Origin: Pseudomonadota bacterium
GTDB lineage: Bacteria > Pseudomonadota > Alphaproteobacteria > Caulobacterales > Caulobacteraceae
Assembly: GCA_023412655.1 (NCBI GenBank)
Contig: JAEYNH010000015.1
Coordinates: 1-7,060 of the forward strand
DNA length: 7,060 nt
Direction: 5' to 3'
Made by a program: the position numbers and the translations under genes. Below the pieces are notes generated by a model that was given only the letters and a program-made list of their open reading frames with translations, was not told where the DNA came from and made no database searches. Of the stretch, positions 4,731 through 7,060 are shown piece by piece (the first letter of the stretch is position 1; each line of letters starts with the position of its first letter).

Positions 4731-6356
4731 ATGCTGAAAACGCGCGCGTCTCACCGAGCGCAGGAGAGGCGCGCGCCTCTGTCGCTGATCCTGATCGTCG
4801 CATTGACGCTCGGCATCGGCGGACCTGCCCTTGCCGAGCCATCGTGGCGGCCGGACGTGCCGCCAAGCATGAGGTCGGCGACCCGGCTGGATGTGGCGCG
4901 CGCCTTGGAAGCACAGATCGAGGCGGGCCTTGAGGCCGGCGATATCGATCCCGCCGTCGCCGAGTTCTATCATGATCGCAACTATCGGCCCTTGTGGGCG
5001 CCGGGGCGGCTGCGGATGGACACCGACCGCCTGGCGGACGCCCTTGGGGTGGAGATCGACCCTGACGCCCGGGACCCCTGGCGGCTGGCGGAGATGGAAC
5101 TGGCGCTGTCGAGCGCTTACGCGGTACGCGCCAGCCAGAATGGCGTTACGTCCCGGATCACCCTGGCCTACGTGGACCCGGGCCTGGCTGGCGGCGCACG
5201 CAAGCCACAGGGCCCGCGCGAGCGGCTGGAGGCGGCGGCCAGCGCCCCCACCGTGGGGCACCTCCTGGTTGCGGAGCGGCCGGGGCGGCGGAACCGGATC
5301 TATCAGCAGCTTTCACGGGCGCTGGAGCGGTATCGCGTCCAATGGGCGGGGCTGCCCGATGTTCAGATCACGTCCGGACGGGACATCGCCTTCGGCGCAC
5401 GCGGGCCGCGGGTGGATCAATTGCGCGCGCGGTTGGGCCTTCCGGAAACCGGCGGGGCTTACGACACGGTGCTGGCTGAGGCGGTGAGCGCCTTCCAGCG
5501 CGCACACGGCCTTGAGCCCACAGGCTCGGCCAATGCGACCACCATCAAGGCGCTGAACGCCGGGCCGGGACATTATGAGCAGCTGATCGAGGCCAACCTG
5601 GAGCGCGCGAAGGCGTTGCCCGCCTCCTTCGGCGAGCGGTTCCTGCTGGTGGACGCCGCCGCAGGCGAGCTGTGGTTTTATGAACATGACGAGGTGACCA
5701 CCAACATGAAGGTGGTGATCGGCAAGCCCAGTCAGCCGACGCCGATGATGGCGGGGATGGTTCGCCATCTTATCTTCAACCCTTACTGGAACGTGCCCGA
5801 GGACCTGGTGCGGACCTCCATCGCGCCGAAGGTGCTGGCCCAGGGCCTGCCCTATGTGGAGCAGGAGGGGCTGGAGGTGCTGGCCGATTACACGGATGAC
5901 GCCGCCGTGGTCGATCCGGCGCAACTGGATTGGAAAGCCATCGCCTCGGGAGCCATGAGCGTGCGGGTGCGCCAGAAGCCGGGGCCCAAGAACATGATGG
6001 GCAAGGTCAAGCTGATGCTGCCCAACCCGCTCGGGATCTATCTGCACGACACGCCGCACAAGGGGGACTTCGCGCGCTCCCAGCGGCTGGCGAGTTCGGG
6101 ATGCGTGCGGCTGGAGGACGCCATGCGGCTCGCCAAGCTGCTGGTGGGCGAAGACACCGCCGAGGCCGCGCTGGCGATGGGCGGCGAGGAGCACCGGGTC
6201 GACCTAGATACGCCGATCCCGGTCTACATCACCTATTTCACCGTCATGCCGACGGACGAAGGGCTGGTGTTCCGGCCCGACGTCTATGGGCGGGACGCCG
6301 AATGGGCGACCCAGCATGCGCATGGCGGCGCCACGAGCGCACCCGGTGGGCGTTAG
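4731..6356 (+). CDS. Secreted L,D-transpeptidase, YcbB/LdtD type
   Basis: A 541-aa periplasmic enzyme expected to make 3-3 (mDAP-mDAP) cross-links in peptidoglycan or attach proteins to it, using a cysteine nucleophile and resisting most penicillins. Residues 1-35 form a signal peptide (basic start, hydrophobic 17-30, cleavage near PALA-EP). Residues about 56-200 match the helical scaffold region seen in YcbB-like enzymes (FYHDRNYRPLW at 79-89). Residues about 218-277 are a PG_binding_1 domain (GARGPRVDQLRARLG, then FQRAHGL and a TIKALN end). The YkuD catalytic domain spans about 303-505, with H439 in LHDTP and the active-site motif S456-G-C458-V-R460. Length is typical. It follows the lipoprotein gene by 5 bases, with only a weak ribosome-binding site, suggesting coupling. 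No obvious terminator separates it from the next promoter. Confidence 0.95.
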   Translation: MLKTRASHRAQERRAPLSLILIVALTLGIGGPALAEPSWRPDVPPSMRSATRLDVARALEAQIEAGLEAGDIDPAVAEFYHDRNYRPLWAPGRLRMDTDRLADALGVEIDPDARDPWRLAEMELALSSAYAVRASQNGVTSRITLAYVDPGLAGGARKPQGPRERLEAAASAPTVGHLLVAERPGRRNRIYQQLSRALERYRVQWAGLPDVQITSGRDIAFGARGPRVDQLRARLGLPETGGAYDTVLAEAVSAFQRAHGLEPTGSANATTIKALNAGPGHYEQLIEANLERAKALPASFGERFLLVDAAAGELWFYEHDEVTTNMKVVIGKPSQPTPMMAGMVRHLIFNPYWNVPEDLVRTSIAPKVLAQGLPYVEQEGLEVLADYTDDAAVVDPAQLDWKAIASGAMSVRVRQKPGPKNMMGKVKLMLPNPLGIYLHDTPHKGDFARSQRLASSGCVRLEDAMRLAKLLVGEDTAEAALAMGGEEHRVDLDTPIPVYITYFTVMPTDEGLVFRPDVYGRDAEWATQHAHGGATSAPGGR

Positions 6357-6383
6357 AGGCATCAACCTCTTAGATAACCGCGG

Positions 6384-6411
6384 TTGACATAGAAATTTAC
6401 AGCTGTAGCCT
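6384..6411 (+). promoter_or_regulatory. Promoter of the ExbB-like/BlaI operon
   Basis: A perfect -35 hexamer TTGACA (6384-6389) is followed after 16 bases by TAGCCT (6406-6411), which keeps the first two and last positions of TATAAT. The region is clearly AT-richer than its surroundings. Inverted repeats overlap the -35 box, the spacer/-10 and the start region, so repressor binding would block RNA polymerase. Confidence 0.55.
6398..6407. promoter_or_regulatory. Operator 1, BlaI/MecI-type dyad TACAGCTGTA
   Basis: A perfect 10-base palindrome, TACA-GC-TGTA, matching the TACA-N2-TGTA core described for BlaI/MecI operators. It occupies the spacer and edge of the -10 box of the promoter. The linked gene for a BlaI-family repressor 540 bases downstream makes autoregulation the natural reading. 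Confidence 0.6.
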
Positions 6412-6415
6412 TGAG

Positions 6416-6433
6416 TTTCTACAAACGTAGAAA
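6416..6433. promoter_or_regulatory. Operator 2, dyad TTTCTAC-N4-GTAGAAA
   Basis: A perfect 7-bp inverted repeat around AAAC, centred 22 bp (two helical turns) from operator 1. It contains CTACA on the left and CGTAG on the right, so it shares the TAC/GTA half-sites of operator 1. It lies at the expected transcription start and just ahead of the ribosome-binding site. Confidence 0.6.
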
Positions 6434-6445
6434 GAGAGGAAGCAG

Positions 6446-6934
6446 ATGTGGACCAAGGTGTTGTGCGGGCTGGTCGCCAGTGGATTTGCCGGAACCGCCA
6501 TGGCGCAGGATGTGGCTTATACGTTGGTCCCGCCGGCGGAGCGGTTGGGCTTGGCCGACGTCTTCGCCGACGCTTCCGTCGAGGTTAAGGCGGTGATGGT
6601 GCTATTGGTGGTGGGCGCGGCGGCCTCCGTCACGCTCTGGGCCGTGACGCTGGGCAAGGTCGGCCGCGCCGACACGAAGGCCCTGGCGGGGGCGCTAGGC
6701 TGGCTGCGGATCATCCGTTCCTCGGGCGTGCTGCTGGGCGTGCTGGCCGCCAGCTTCATCCTGCTCTCCAGCTTCCTCGGGGTGGCCAATGTGCGCCCGA
6801 CGCCCAGCCTGACCGTCATGGCTCCCGGGTTCGCGGAGGCATGCCTGGCGGTGATGCTGGGGCTGCTGGCGTCGACGGTGGCGGTGATCTGCGAGCGCCA
6901 CCTCGAGGCGCGGATCCGCCGCGCGGCCGCCTGA
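6446..6934 (+). CDS. Compact ExbB/TolQ/MotA-like membrane protein
   Basis: A 162-aa protein with AGAGGAAG at 6435-6442 before ATG 6446. Residues 1-20 look like a signal peptide (cleavage near AMA-QD), then a short periplasmic segment and three membrane helices at about 48-70, 94-116 and 127-149. The stretch 110-158 resembles ExbB TM2-TM3: FLGVAN, then VMAPGFAEACLAVMLGL, close to the VAPGIAEALLATAIGL motif of E. coli ExbB as I remember it. ExbB-type proteins form proton-driven pentamers that energise TonB-like partners. Two oddities: the cytoplasmic loop between TM1 and TM2 is about 23 residues instead of the usual long domain, and the TM3 channel threonine is Val136. No ExbD gene is seen. The BlaI-type gene follows after 10 bases, so the proteins share an operon. 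Confidence 0.65.
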   Translation: MWTKVLCGLVASGFAGTAMAQDVAYTLVPPAERLGLADVFADASVEVKAVMVLLVVGAAASVTLWAVTLGKVGRADTKALAGALGWLRIIRSSGVLLGVLAASFILLSSFLGVANVRPTPSLTVMAPGFAEACLAVMLGLLASTVAVICERHLEARIRRAAA

Positions 6935-6944
6935 GGCGCCGCGG

Positions 6945-7060
6945 ATGGCCGCCGCCCGGATCTCGGCCGCTGAAAGCCAGGTCATGGAGGCCCTTTGGGC
7001 CGCCGGGCCGCTGGGCGTCGAAGACCTAATGGCGCGCCTCGCCCCGGCGAACCGCTGGGG
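6945..7060 (+). CDS. BlaI/MecI/CopY-family transcriptional repressor (5' part)
   Basis: The first 38 residues of a winged-helix repressor; the gene runs off the window. ATG 6945 has GAGG at 6933-6936, overlapping the previous stop codon, with 8-base spacing. The visible pattern IS-x-AE-x-x-VM-x-x-LW-x-x-GPL followed by V-x-x-L-x-x-x-L and a Trp (W37) is the classic BlaI/MecI N-terminus: helix 1, then the start of the recognition HTH. Members bind TACA/TGTA dyads as dimers and are inactivated when a BlaR1/MecR1 M56 membrane protease triggers their cleavage. Dyads of that type lie in this operon's promoter, so it probably represses itself and the ExbB-like gene. The dimerisation domain and cleavage site cannot be checked here. 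Confidence 0.9.
   Translation, partial: MAAARISAAESQVMEALWAAGPLGVEDLMARLAPANRW

Noticed and set aside
5313..6194. 293-codon minus-strand open frame
   Set aside because: Antisense to the catalytic domain of the L,D-transpeptidase; His/Gln/Gly-rich composition typical of shadow frames.
1..7060. CRISPR array, tRNA, rRNA, insertion sequence or integrase
   Set aside because: No regularly spaced repeats, no tRNA-like cloverleaf, no transposase or integrase motifs and no terminal inverted repeats were seen on either strand.

Overview
The window is GC-rich, densely coding DNA with strong G/C at third codon positions. It looks like a chromosomal segment of a high-GC alphaproteobacterium, most likely from the Caulobacterales (Caulobacter/Phenylobacterium type). 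That assignment is inference. It rests on base composition, two single-domain response regulators of alphaproteobacterial style (one with a PDRRRR...GPERR tail), boxes resembling EcfG/SigT promoters, and an envelope gene set of L,D-transpeptidase, GlsB-type membrane protein and small lipoprotein. No ribosomal or marker gene is present to settle the taxon.

Positions 1-3122 are a mosaic of phage-like and regulatory genes. The 3' end of an unidentified gene is followed by a 186-aa protein resembling DUF6456-type phage-associated proteins. This gene converges on a minus-strand response regulator, and the two stop codons share the palindrome CTAG. A 363-base intergenic region then holds a candidate stress-sigma promoter for the regulator on the minus strand and a candidate sigma70-type promoter on the plus strand. 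Next come a small terminase-like gene and a full-length large terminase, translationally coupled by a 4-base overlap and closed by a strong hairpin. No portal, capsid or tail gene follows, so this is an orphan DNA-packaging module.

Positions 3287-4315 hold a second single-domain response regulator, a possible 48-aa membrane micro-protein on the minus strand, and a GlsB/YeaQ/YmgE-family inner-membrane protein followed by a terminator-like hairpin. Positions 4498-6356 form a two-gene unit: a small proline/alanine-rich lipoprotein and, 5 bases later, a secreted YcbB-type L,D-transpeptidase that probably makes 3-3 peptidoglycan cross-links.

The most interesting region is 6376-7060. A promoter overlaps three inverted repeats whose centres lie exactly 22 bp apart (6380.5, 6402.5, 6424.5). 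Two of them carry the TACA/TGTA-type half-sites used by BlaI/MecI repressors. The promoter drives a short ExbB/TolQ-like membrane protein and then, 10 bases later, the start of a BlaI/MecI-family repressor that runs off the window. The inferred picture is an autoregulated BlaI operon in which an unusual compact ExbB-like protein is the first gene. The ExbB-like protein has a very short cytoplasmic loop and lacks the conserved channel threonines. A BlaR1/M56-type sensor protease would be expected just beyond the window.
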